Assembly: GCA_002478885.1 (NCBI GenBank)
Contig: DLKC01000081.1
Location: forward strand, 1-32,633
Reading direction: 5' to 3'
Source: Chitinophagaceae bacterium UBA7600
GTDB lineage: Bacteria > Bacteroidota > Bacteroidia > Chitinophagales > Chitinophagaceae
DNA length: 32,633 nucleotides
Position numbers and translations under genes: made by a program. A model generated the notes under the pieces. The model did no database searches and was not told where the DNA came from. It was given only the letters and a program-made list of their open reading frames with translations. Shown here in pieces: positions 18,001-26,500 of this stretch (the first letter of the stretch is position 1; each line of letters starts with the position of its first letter).

Positions 18001-18107
18001 AAATCCGCGTCTGGATCATCATTCGCTTTTGTAAACTGGGCGTTTACGGCAAAGCTGGCTATTGCTGCTAAAAAAACAAAGACGGCCTTTCTTAAATATT
18101 GAGTCAT
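15066..18107 (-). CDS. Large exported tetratricopeptide-repeat protein
   Basis: 1013 residues from the chosen start. A longer frame begins at 18200, but its first 31 residues are not signal-like, whereas MTQYLRKAVFVFLAAIASFAVNA is a clean signal peptide, so I start at 18107. Nearly the whole mature protein is TPR helical hairpins (ELYQKAQFSLAYPLFKLLY; AVTYYERAVYDNLNNSE; GKALQMYDNILDNNLPAADY; PEAEKASFEVINKAGSYDYW), with many YxxG/A positions and the TPR8-like 'NYxxAxxxYxxxxxxxP' rhythm. Similar giant periplasmic TPR proteins of Bacteroidota act as scaffolds near outer-membrane assemblies. The partner is unknown; the barrel gene directly downstream is the obvious candidate. Ends in a Lys/Ser-rich tail. 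Confidence 0.85.
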   Translation of the reverse strand: MTQYLRKAVFVFLAAIASFAVNAQFTKANDDPDADFKLAKELYQKAQFSLAYPLFKLLYAENRTNSSIPVSIQSESKYYSIICGLALKDEASEKAAMEYIELEHNEPRAEMMCYHLGEYYYNQKNFVDAVTYYERAVYDNLNNSEIAQMKFHQGYAYFTMKRFNDAKPLFDAIRQISTDSNYVDANYYYGFIAFQDKNYKEALSSFTITENAPQYKGIVPYYITEIYYFNGQKDKALEYGEKQIKMGGQYYDLQMRQIVGHIYFEKKNFAKALPYLEQYVSKTQKVSREDLYELSYCYYQSKQYKKCIDGFKELGGKQDSLAQNSMYLLADAYLQTGQKPSARSAFLFCSLNSSNLVQKEISKFHYGKLSWELGYADVALNELKGFVATYPKSAYADEAKDLLVAVLANTNNYNEALDLVNAMRVRGESVRKVYPKILFGRAVELVNDQQIAAADDLLNEIFESDYNSAWLPFTNFWKGEIAFRNNQFDSAIYYVNNYLKSPQVYGEANPLNARYILGYSALRQEDYSNALKYFEQITTTVSSRSKPIEQDAYARSADCYFMQKKFGKALQMYDNILDNNLPAADYALYQKAIIAGGSGQYAQKISLLQSIDKRFPNSVILPDADMEIANTYLANEKYDAALAPLNAVLKNKNAESLKPQAYLKTGIAYVNQGNNDEALKSFKQLISGYPNSEESDEAVDYVRNIFVDNQRPADFVAFMRQNGKDISYSEEDSLTYVSVSLAYDNKNYDKALPALETYLQKFPDGRYSIDASYRVADIYNGRKDFTNAIKYYEVVAAKAPNKYAEASVLQAARISYFEIKDYARAEQYFKQLKSIAVTDENKLESMRGLLRCQFKLQQWADAVPNAKELLQQKGLATDDRMMANMVIAKDYQNNNELFEASAAYKDVVAAGKSEYSAEARYHIAEILYLQGKYPEAEKASFEVINKAGSYDYWITKSYILLGDVYYKEQDYFNAEATLKSVVENSGIPELQKEAQKKLDMVVAEKSKSSKIEG

Positions 18108-18331
18108 ACGCGTGTTGAACGGATAAGAATTTCCAAATATTTTATTTCCTTTCTTAATAAAACGTAAAATCGGCGTAAAGGTAACATTGGGGGGTAGCAA
18201 AGCAAACTTTCAAGCTTTATTTGTGGATAAACTTATTAAACGTTTATTTTGCTGCGTAGCTCCTTACCCCATGGAGGTGAACCAGCGTCGCCCTTGCTGA
18301 TAAGGACTTTCCGATTGTCAAAATATCTTTT

Positions 18332-18739
18332 ATGAAAAAACTTCTCTCTGTAAATTACAGTGATGCCGCTTTTAATCTTTCCATGTTTTTTATCCGTCTT
18401 TGTTTTGGCCTTTTGATCATTGTCAGGCATGGAATGCCGCACCTCATGGATTTCTCCAGTGCACAGGGCAAGTTTTACAATTTTCTTGGCATCGGTTCAA
18501 AATTCTCTCTTATACTCGTCATATTTGCCGAAGTTTTCTGTGGCCTTTTTGTTGTGCTCGGGCTTTTCACACGGCTCGCTGTGATACCGCTGATTATTAT
18601 GATGCTCGTGGTTACTTTTGGCGCAAATGCGGGCAGGCCCGTGCCCGATTCTGAACTCGCACTGCTTTACCTTGGCGCTTTTGTACTGCTGCTTTTTTGT
18701 GGTCCGGGAAAAATAAGTGTGGACAACATGATGCACTGA
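18332..18739 (+). CDS. DoxX family membrane protein
   Basis: A 135-residue, four-helix membrane protein. The family pattern is clear: FFIRLCFGLLIIVRHGMPHL in the first helix, EVFCGLFVVLGLFTRLAVIP in the middle, then a third and a fourth helix ending with LLFCGPGKISVDN. DoxX-like proteins are linked to thiosulfate/quinone oxidoreductases and redox membrane complexes in some organisms, but most stand-alone members have no assigned function. A TATCTTTT element abuts the ATG directly, too close to be its promoter unless the message is leaderless. It is divergent from the TPR gene (225-bp gap, otherwise featureless). Confidence 0.88.
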   Translation: MKKLLSVNYSDAAFNLSMFFIRLCFGLLIIVRHGMPHLMDFSSAQGKFYNFLGIGSKFSLILVIFAEVFCGLFVVLGLFTRLAVIPLIIMMLVVTFGANAGRPVPDSELALLYLGAFVLLLFCGPGKISVDNMMH

Positions 18740-18890
18740 TTTTTTTGGCCAGCTCTTAAACCTAAGATCATCACCTGTTGTGTCACTCACTTCAGCATTC
18801 AGGACTTCAGTGATCAAATCTCGAACCAATGATGCGATGCTGCAAAACAATGGGCATAATATCGCCGCTTTTGGCGAATATTTATTCAAC

Positions 18891-18948
18891 AGCACAAGAG
18901 TGCGACGCAACGAAAGCCTGATTTCTGCATTGCTGCCCGGCCCAAAAT
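18891..18948 (+). repeat. Interspersed repeat copy 8, forward
   Basis: AGCACAAGAGTGCGACGCAA from 18891, then CGAAAGCCTG and a GCCCGGCCCAAAAT tail. It lies between doxX and trpS. The CGAAAG variant after the core is shared with copy 5 at 9997, suggesting a subfamily that lacks the GATGCCA block. Confidence 0.82.
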
Positions 18949-19034
18949 AAAAATCCCGGAAGAACAGCAGTCAAACTTCAGTACCTATCAATATCTCAAC
19001 AACCAAATCTTTGTCTTTCCTTATCTTCGCCGCC

Positions 19035-20030
19035 ATGAAAAAAGAGGTTGTATTAAGTGGAATAAGGCCTACCGGTTTTGTGCATCTTGGCAATTATTTT
19101 GGTGCGGTGCGCAACTGGGCCAATATGCAAAAAGAATACGATTGCTATTTCTGCGTGGTTGACTGGCATAGCCTAACCACGCATCCTGATACAAGAGAAC
19201 TGCGCCAGCATGTGCACCGGCTTTTATCAGAGCTAATCGCATCCGGCCTCGATCCTGAACAATGCGTGTTGTACATTCAGAGCGATGTGCCTGAGATTGC
19301 CGAATTGTATCTCTACCTGAACATGATGGCTTATAAAGGCGAACTTGAAAAAACGACCACATTTAAAGACAAAGCGCGTTCACAACCCGACAACATAAAT
19401 GCAGGTTTGCTCACTTATCCTGTGCTGCAAACAGCGGATATACTTATTCATCGTGCCACTAATGTTCCCGTGGGTAAAGACCAGGAACAGCACCTGGAAA
19501 TGGCACGCAATTTTGCTGATCGTTTTAATCATCGTTATGGTGATGTGTTTCCATTGCCAAAAGCATTCAACTATGGTAAAGACCTTATTAAAATAATGAG
19601 CCTTGACGGAAGCGGCAAAATGAGTAAAAGCGAAAACCAGATGAATACGCTTTACCTTGCCGACGACGACGATCTGCTGCGCAAAAAAATCATGAAGGCA
19701 AAAACCGATGGTGGCCCCACAGAGGCAAACAGCATTAAGCCCGAATATATTCAAAACCTTTTTGGCCTTATGCAGTTGGTGAGCCATGCCGATGTGATCG
19801 CAAAATTTGAAGCCGATTTCAACAATTGTGTTATCCGTTACGGCGATATGAAAAAACAACTCGCTGAAGATATGGTAAACTTTATTTCGCCTATAAGAGA
19901 GAAAGCAAAAGCCATAGAAAACGATAAGGATTATCTTTCCAAAGTCATTAAACAGGGCCGGGATAAGGCTAGAGCAAGCGCCGCAGCAACCATTCAGCTC
20001 GTGAGAAATGCAGTGGGTGTTAACTATTAA
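19035..20030 (+). CDS. trpS: Tryptophanyl-tRNA synthetase
   Basis: Charges tRNA-Trp with tryptophan using ATP in the cytosol; class Ic synthetase. 331 residues from ATG 19035; an in-frame ATG at 19011 would add MSFLIFAA, which is not conserved-looking and overlaps the TATCTTCG -7-like element at 19022-19029. Visible are the HIGH-like motif HLGN (17-20, GFVHLGNYFGAV), the TrpRS block GLLTYPVLQTADILIHRATN, the VGKDQEQHLEMARN segment, and KMSKS at 195-199 (SLDGSGKMSKSEN). Length is normal for bacterial TrpRS. Followed after 77 bp by the deoxynucleoside kinase gene, which has its own promoter. Confidence 0.96.
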   Translation: MKKEVVLSGIRPTGFVHLGNYFGAVRNWANMQKEYDCYFCVVDWHSLTTHPDTRELRQHVHRLLSELIASGLDPEQCVLYIQSDVPEIAELYLYLNMMAYKGELEKTTTFKDKARSQPDNINAGLLTYPVLQTADILIHRATNVPVGKDQEQHLEMARNFADRFNHRYGDVFPLPKAFNYGKDLIKIMSLDGSGKMSKSENQMNTLYLADDDDLLRKKIMKAKTDGGPTEANSIKPEYIQNLFGLMQLVSHADVIAKFEADFNNCVIRYGDMKKQLAEDMVNFISPIREKAKAIENDKDYLSKVIKQGRDKARASAAATIQLVRNAVGVNY

Positions 20031-20072
20031 GAACAACGGCGGTATTACACAATAAAATATTTTGACCGTCCA

Positions 20073-20103
20073 TTGAACTATTTATCCGAATCCTTTATCT
20101 TCA
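20073..20103 (+). promoter_or_regulatory. Promoter of the deoxynucleoside kinase gene
   Basis: TTG at 20073-20075, 20 bases, then TATCTTCA at 20096-20103 (two mismatches in the TTTG half of TAnnTTTG). The ATG follows at 20108, so transcription would begin at or next to the start codon. Confidence 0.4.
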
Positions 20104-20107
20104 TTTT

Positions 20108-20743
20108 ATGGCGAAACTCAAGAAACCAAAACATGTGGCTGTTGCCGGTAATATTGGCGCAGGCAAAACCACTTTAACTGAATTGCTTAGCAAACATTAC
20201 AAATGGATTCCCCAGTTCGAAGACGTTGATCATAACCCTTACCTCATGGATTTTTATGAGGATATGCCACGCTGGAGTTTTAACCTGCAGATATACTTTC
20301 TCAACGGACGTTTAAACCAATTGCTCGAAATTCAACGCGGCACAGAGACCGTTATACAGGACCGGACTATCTACGAAGATGCACACATATTCGCACCAAA
20401 CCTGCACGACATGGGGCTTATGAGCAAAAGAGATTTTGACAATTATTATAATTTTTATCAAACGCTTAAAACAATGGTGCAGCCCCCCGACCTGCTTATT
20501 TACCTTAAGGCATCTGTGCCTACACTGGTGGGGCAAATTCAAAAACGCGGCCGCGAATATGAAGAGAATATAAGACTCGATTACCTGAAAAAATTAAATG
20601 AGCTCTATAACCGCTGGATCGACGGCTATAAAGAAGGCCAGTTACTGGTGATCGATGTTGACAAAAACAATTTCGCGGAAAAAGAAGAGGATCTCGGGGA
20701 TATCATTTCCAAGATCGACGGCATGCTGTTCGGTCTATTCTAA
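20108..20743 (+). CDS. Deoxynucleoside kinase (dNK/dGK-like)
   Basis: Phosphorylates deoxynucleosides at the 5' position with ATP in nucleotide salvage. 211 residues. Visible: P-loop GNIGAGKTT (14-22), the substrate-site WSFNLQIYFLNGRL segment, the DRT triplet in VIQDRTIYEDAHIFA (equivalent to the E/DRS motif), and the LID-like arginines in QIQKRGREYEENIRLDYL. This is the dNK/deoxyadenosine-deoxyguanosine kinase type rather than thymidine kinase. Which base is preferred cannot be told from sequence. Confidence 0.92.
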   Translation: MAKLKKPKHVAVAGNIGAGKTTLTELLSKHYKWIPQFEDVDHNPYLMDFYEDMPRWSFNLQIYFLNGRLNQLLEIQRGTETVIQDRTIYEDAHIFAPNLHDMGLMSKRDFDNYYNFYQTLKTMVQPPDLLIYLKASVPTLVGQIQKRGREYEENIRLDYLKKLNELYNRWIDGYKEGQLLVIDVDKNNFAEKEEDLGDIISKIDGMLFGLF

Positions 20744-20768
20744 ATAACACTGCTTATACTTTTTTCAA

Positions 20769-20796
20769 GCGCTGCCTTCCGGCGGCGTTTGTTATT
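20769..20796 (+). terminator. Terminator after the deoxynucleoside kinase gene
   Basis: GCGCTGCC (20769-20776), loop TTCC, GGCGGCGT (20781-20788), an 8-bp stem with two G-T pairs, followed by TTGTTATT. It lies 26 bp past the stop codon. Confidence 0.6.
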
Positions 20797-20854
20797 ATCA
20801 CACTGCCTTCCCCTTTACAATTATTCCATTATCTTTAGTTCAGCCAATACAACA

Positions 20855-22717
20855 ATGACACAAAAAAAACTGCTTTTTGCAATTACCACGCTGTTGTTCG
20901 CAACTGTGGCTGCCGCGCAACCCAAAGAAGACAATCGTTCATTGCATACAGACAGCGCATCACTAGTGCAATGGCAGATGACGCAAAGCTTTAACCAGCA
21001 AAAGATCGACTCGCTGGTAAAACTGCGGCTGGAAGCAGAGCTCAAAAACATAGAAAAGAATTCTGACAGGAGCCGGGAAGTGGAAGCTGAACTGGCACGA
21101 ATGAAAAGCGCCGATTCGATCCGCAAAGCACAGCAACTCGAAAAGCTGACCCACCTGAAAGAAACAAGCCCCGGCTATCCCGTTGCACCGTTCAACGATA
21201 CACTCTTCAATGTATACCTTAAACTTGGTCCAACCTTTCCCGACGATCGTGCCGCTCAAATAACCGCCAGGATCGAAAGGATTTATGAAGACAATTTCTT
21301 TAAAGCAGATTCGCTCGTTTTAACCCAAAACGAAATTGGTTATGAAATAGACTATAAGAACAATGAAACAATAATGATTATTTCGCAGCTTGATGCTTTG
21401 TGGTTCAACAAAGAAAGCAGCGAGCTGGCAGTGGAATACCGCGACAAAATAGCGAAAGCCGTTCTGGCTGAAAAAGCCCAAAACAGCTTCATGAACTGGA
21501 GTAAAAGAATAGGGCTTGTTATACTCATTGTCATTGGCGCGGCGTTGCTGGTTTATCTGATCAACAAATTATTTGGCTTTGTTTTACGGTTTTTGCGAAA
21601 AAACCAGGCTAAATATTTTAAAGGCATCACCATTGGCAAGTTCAGGCTATTCTCCCCCGAATACCAGGAAGTTTTTTTCCTGAATGTCATTAAAATACTG
21701 CGCATTGCAGCGATCATTATCGCGCTGTATCTCTGCCTGCCGCTATTGTTTTATGTATTTCCCGATACGCAGGATATCACCAATACCATGCTCGACTGGA
21801 TTATTTCGCCGGCAAAGAACATACTGTCGGGCATCGTTGACTTCCTGCCTAACTTTTTCACAATAGTGGTTATCTATATTTTCACCAGCTACATTGTAAA
21901 AACCGTAAAATATTTTTCTCTTGAAATAGAGCACGGCCGGCTCAGCCTGCCCGGGTTTTATAAAGAGTTTGCAAGGCCCACCTTCAATATTGTACGGTTT
22001 ATCCTGTATGCGTTTATGCTGGTAATCGTTTTTCCTTATTTGCCTGGTTCAGATTCTCCCGCATTCCAGGGTGTGTCTGTGTTTTTGGGTTTGCTCATTT
22101 CACTGGGTTCATCTTCGGCAATCAACAACATGATAGCCGGCATTGTAATCACTTACATGCGGCCGTTCAGGATCGGCGACCGGGTTAAAATAGGCGAGAC
22201 TGTTGGCGACGTGGTTGAAAAATCAATGCTCGTGATAAAAATACTCACCACCAAAAATGAAGAGATCACCGTTCCAAACTCTACCATCCTTTCAAGCAAT
22301 ACGATCAACTACTCAGCTCATGCGCAAACCATGGGACTTATTGTTCATACGACGGTTACAATCGGTTACGATGTTCCCTGGCGAAAGATGCATGAAACAC
22401 TTATCAGCGCGGCGTTGCGGACAACAATGATAAAAAAAGAGCCCGCCCCTTTTGTGCTGCAAACAAGCCTCGACGATTTTTATGTATCCTATCAAATAAA
22501 TGCCTACAGCGATGAACCAAACAAACTGGCCGGTATTTATTCCGCACTGCATCAAAACATACAGGATTGCTGCAACGAGGCCGGCATAGAAATCATGTCG
22601 CCGCACTATGCCAACCTGCGCGATGGCAATAACAGCACTATTCCCGCCGACTACCTGCAAAAAGATTATGCAGCGCCGCCCTTCAATGTTCATCAAACGG
22701 GCGCTGGTGTAAAATAA
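20855..22717 (+). CDS. MscS-family mechanosensitive ion channel with periplasmic N-terminal domain
   Basis: 620 residues from ATG 20855; the longer frame from 20789 would place a non-signal stretch ahead of the signal peptide MTQKKLLFAITTLLFATVAA. Order: signal peptide; periplasmic coiled-coil-rich domain (about 25-210, ELKNIEKNSDRSREVEAELA); helices IGLVILIVIGAALLVYLI, IAAIIIALYLCLPLLFYVF, FFTIVVIYIFTSYIVKTV, FILYAFMLVIVFPYLP; and the MscS pore helix with beta domain (VFLGLLISLGSSSAINNMIA, RPFRIGDRVKIGETVGDVVE, NEEITVPNSTILSSNTINYS). The SSAINNMIAG motif is the conserved pore-lining/beta-domain junction. Larger than E. coli MscS (286) and so of the extended class. Protects against hypo-osmotic shock by family analogy. 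Confidence 0.9.
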   Translation: MTQKKLLFAITTLLFATVAAAQPKEDNRSLHTDSASLVQWQMTQSFNQQKIDSLVKLRLEAELKNIEKNSDRSREVEAELARMKSADSIRKAQQLEKLTHLKETSPGYPVAPFNDTLFNVYLKLGPTFPDDRAAQITARIERIYEDNFFKADSLVLTQNEIGYEIDYKNNETIMIISQLDALWFNKESSELAVEYRDKIAKAVLAEKAQNSFMNWSKRIGLVILIVIGAALLVYLINKLFGFVLRFLRKNQAKYFKGITIGKFRLFSPEYQEVFFLNVIKILRIAAIIIALYLCLPLLFYVFPDTQDITNTMLDWIISPAKNILSGIVDFLPNFFTIVVIYIFTSYIVKTVKYFSLEIEHGRLSLPGFYKEFARPTFNIVRFILYAFMLVIVFPYLPGSDSPAFQGVSVFLGLLISLGSSSAINNMIAGIVITYMRPFRIGDRVKIGETVGDVVEKSMLVIKILTTKNEEITVPNSTILSSNTINYSAHAQTMGLIVHTTVTIGYDVPWRKMHETLISAALRTTMIKKEPAPFVLQTSLDDFYVSYQINAYSDEPNKLAGIYSALHQNIQDCCNEAGIEIMSPHYANLRDGNNSTIPADYLQKDYAAPPFNVHQTGAGVK

Positions 22718-22723
22718 TTTTAT

Positions 22724-22776
22724 TGGCCCGGCACCGGCAGTTCTACTCGTCACCTGTTGCGTCGCACACTTGTACT
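22724..22776 (-). repeat. Interspersed repeat copy 9, reverse
   Basis: On the - strand: AGTACAAGTGTGCGACGCAA from 22775, then CAGGTGACGAG and a GCCGGGCCAA tail. It begins 7 bp past the stop codon of the mscS-like gene and ends about 35 bp before the acetyltransferase ATG. Confidence 0.85.
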
Positions 22777-22811
22777 TAATCACAAGCTTCATCATTTTTC
22801 CTAACCAATAC

Positions 22812-23294
22812 ATGAGCGCATCAACGAAAATATTACTTGAAACCGCAACCACTGACCAGCAATTCAGCGATGCCGCGCAATTATTCCGGGAATATGCAGC
22901 CTCGCTCGATATTGATCTTTCTTTCCAGGGTTTTGAAAAAGAGTTAGCATCTCTAAGCCAGCAGTATGGCAAACCCACCGGCGCACTGGTTCTCGCCTAT
23001 TTTGACGGAGTCGCAATCGGCTGTGCCGGCGTAAGACGAATGGATGATGAAACCGCTGAGCTAAAAAGAATGTATGTACAACCCGGGTTCCGGGGTTACA
23101 AAGCTGGGGAACAATTATTGGCTATGGCTATAGACCTGGCAAAAGCAACTGGTTATAAAAGATTAAGGCTCGATACAATCCCTTCGATGCAACCTGCGAT
23201 TAAACTTTATCATGCGTATGGCTTTACCGAAATACCCGCATATCGTTTTAACCCGGTTGAAGGGGCCATTTATATGGAGAAGCTACTCGCCTGA
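22812..23294 (+). CDS. GNAT family N-acetyltransferase
   Basis: 160 residues from ATG 22812; an upstream in-frame ATG at 22770 lies inside the repeat. GNAT fold signatures: ALVLAYFDGVAIGCAGVRRM (beta2-beta4), LKRMYVQPGFRGYKAGEQLL (acetyl-CoA-binding R-G-Y-K-A-G loop and helix), GYKRLRLDTIPSMQPAIKLY and the final YGFTEIPAYRFNP. The preference for the LRLDT...A..LY..YGF pattern is typical of small-molecule or peptide N-acetyltransferases. Substrate unknown. Flanked on both sides by copies of the interspersed repeat. Confidence 0.88.
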   Translation: MSASTKILLETATTDQQFSDAAQLFREYAASLDIDLSFQGFEKELASLSQQYGKPTGALVLAYFDGVAIGCAGVRRMDDETAELKRMYVQPGFRGYKAGEQLLAMAIDLAKATGYKRLRLDTIPSMQPAIKLYHAYGFTEIPAYRFNPVEGAIYMEKLLA

Positions 23295-23348
23295 CAGCAA
23301 CGGCAAACACAACCCGACACGAGCCGGTTAAGCTGCCATATGCTATGC

Positions 23349-23406
23349 ACTACAAGTGTGCGACGCAAGAGGCGATGCCAAAAGCAGAACAGCCGGGTAA
23401 ATAAAA
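23349..23406 (+). repeat. Interspersed repeat copy 10, forward
   Basis: ACTACAAGTGTGCGACGCAA from 23349, then GAGGCGATGCCAAAAGCAG and a GCCGGGTAAATAAAAAAGC tail. It continues into AAAAAAGCATTTG, which also follows copy 7 at 12614, so the unit may be about 70 bp. Lies in the 259-bp gap before the propeller kinase. Confidence 0.82.
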
Positions 23407-23553
23407 AAGCATTTGCCGGTTTTGTAGAAGAATCTCTACCTGAAACTTGGCTTATCTACTACTTGCATAGCTGGTTATACATTCTAAATTGCACTATGGT
23501 TTCGCTTTGCTTCTTACACGACCGGCATCGTTAAGTCGCAGCAAATAAACGAT

Positions 23554-26500
23554 ATGTCGACAATCCGGTTTTTACTCTTTCTCGCTTTGCTGCAGTGTTG
23601 CTGCTTTCGTACGCTTTCCCAAAGCAACATGATTCCGTTTGAACATATAGGGCCATCGAAAGGCCTTTCAGAAAGTAACATTTTTTGTATTACCCAGGAT
23701 AAGAAAGGATTTATGTGGTTCGGGTCGTGGGACGGGCTTAATAAATACGATGGCTATAAAATTACCGTATACAAAAACATTCCCGGCGACAATACATCGC
23801 TCAGCAACAATTACATTACTGATGTAGCAGAAGACAACAGCGGCAATCTTTGGGTTGCAACGGATAATGGATTGAACTATTTCGACCGTACCAAAGAAAT
23901 TTTCAGGCGATTTAAACATAACCCCAATGATGCCAACAGCATTCGAAATAATGTGGTAAGTACTGTGATCGTGGACAGGCATGGCATCATCTGGATTGGT
24001 ACAGAAAATGGCGTGGACAGGTACGATCCTGTGCAAAACAAGTTTGATCACCCGGATGTGTTAAGCAACAGTAGTCCGCCTGATCCGGGGCGCGGCATCA
24101 GGAATATCTATGAAGACAGCCATGGCAATCTTTGGTTTTGCAATATCGACAATGGCCTTTCGGTATATGACCCCGTAAGTAAAACCTATCGGTACTACAG
24201 GAAGAATGACAACCCTGCCTCAATTGCCAGCAATAACATTAACGCGGTTTTTGAAGACAACAAACACCGGGTATGGATTGGCACAAATGGAGGAGGTCTC
24301 GATCTCTACGATGAAAAAACAAATAGCTTTAAACACTTCAGGCATGACGATAACAACCCCCACTCCATAGCTAAAAATGTAGTGCTGGCAATTAACGAGG
24401 ATGACAACAATAACTTATGGGTAAGTACGGAGAACGGCGGCATCTCCGTTTTTAACTACGATGCAGGCACTTATGACACCTACCGGCACGATGAAATAAA
24501 CCAGGAGAGCATCAGTAATAATTCGATCTACGCGATATACAAAGACAACAAAGGCGATATGTGGTTAGGCAATTTCGCAGGTTGGGTGGATATGGCTATG
24601 AAGGATAAACTATTGTTCCCTCATTATAAACATACCATGAACACCAACAGCCTTGGACACAACCAGGTGATGAGCATTATGGAAGACCGCCGGAAAAAGA
24701 TCTGGATCGGGACCGATGGTGGTGGTTTGGATATTTTCGACCCGATAACCGGGGCGTTTGAGCATTACAGGCATCAAAAAAATAACCCGGCCAGTATTTG
24801 CGGCGACAACGTTTTAAACACGCTTGAAGACAGCAAAGGTAATGTGTGGATAGGAACTTGGATAGACGGTATTAGCGTAATGAATGCTCAAAGAAAAGTG
24901 ATAAAGCATTTTAAGCATGACTACAACGATAGTACCAGTCTTTGCAATAACAACGTTTGGAAAATATTTGAAGACAAGGATAACGTGCTGTGGTTTGCAA
25001 CAAACGGCGGTGGCCTTGACAAGCTAAACCCCGATGGCAAGAGCTTTACACATTACCGGCACAATGATGCAGACAGCAGAAGCATCGCATGCAATGATAT
25101 TCAGAACATTTTCGAAGACAAAAAAGGTAATCTTTGGCTCTGCTGTGGTAATAGAGGAATTGACCGCTTTGACAAACAAACGCAAATATTTACTCATTTC
25201 AGGCATAGCGATACCGGCAACAGCATTAGTGACAACAATACCAACTCTGTATTTGAAGATTCCGATGGAAATTATTGGATCGGCACAATGAACGGCCTGA
25301 ATTACTACGATACAAAAACCAATCATTTCACGGTTTACACAAAGGCAAACGGGCTGGCCGGCGACTATGTTTTCGGGATACTTGAGGATGAGAAGAAAAA
25401 TCTGTGGCTGAGCACTAACAGCGGTATCTCAAAGTTTAACGTTACAACCAGGACGTTCGAAAACTATACGGTTACAGATGGTGTGCAATCGAATGAATTT
25501 AAGCAACTGGCTGTTTGCAAAGCAAGTGACGGCATGATGTATTTTGGGGGCATCAATGGTTTTAACCGGTTTTATCCTGATCTTATTAAAAGAAAGTCTT
25601 TCGAGCCTCCACTGGTGATGACGGGGTTTACGTTATTCAATAAAGAAGTGCCGGTTGAAACGGACAGCAATAACCCGTCAGCACTTAAGCAGGCTATCAG
25701 CGAAGCAAAGTCCGTGACACTGCCATATTCCAGCAGTGTATTTTCTTTTGAATTTGCTTCACTGAACTATACAAGCGATGAAAGGAAACACTATTTCTAC
25801 AAGCTCGAAGGGTTTGATAAAAGCTGGATTGAAGCCGGCACAACGAGAACGGCAACGTATACGCACCTCCCGGCCGGCACTTATACGTTTAAAGTAAAAG
25901 GGCTAAATAATGATGGAAAGCCTGCAGCAAACGTCGCCAGCATCGAATTGGTGATACTGCCGCCATTTTGGTTGACCTGGTGGTTTGAGCTGTGCGTTTT
26001 CCTGGCCATTTCGGGTGTATTGTTTGCTTTTTATCGTTACAGGGTAAGAGCTATAAAGGAGCAAAGAAACAATCTCGAAAAAAAGGTAAACGAGCAAACA
26101 TCCGAACTGCAGCTATCGGCAGCGCAGGAGCGCAAAGCCAGGGAGGATGCAGAAGCGGCCAATACGGCAACAAAGCTCGTAAACGCGGAGCTGGCGGAAT
26201 CGGAAAAGCGGTACAGTAACCTGTTTTATGAAAGCCCGCAACCAATCTGGGTGTATGATATTGAAACCCTGAAAATAATGCAGGTTAATAAAGCCGCAAT
26301 GATGCAGTATGGTTACAGCGAAGCAGAGTTGCTCTCCATGAATATCAGTGACCTGATTGCACCTGGTGACAAGCAATATGCCACAAAACAACTTTTTGGC
26401 AAGAGCCGGGATGGAAACACTGTATTCAGCGGGCATTCCCAGCTTTTGAAAAAGTCAAAGGAAATTGTTGAAGCAGATCTGCACAGCAGTGTTATCATTG

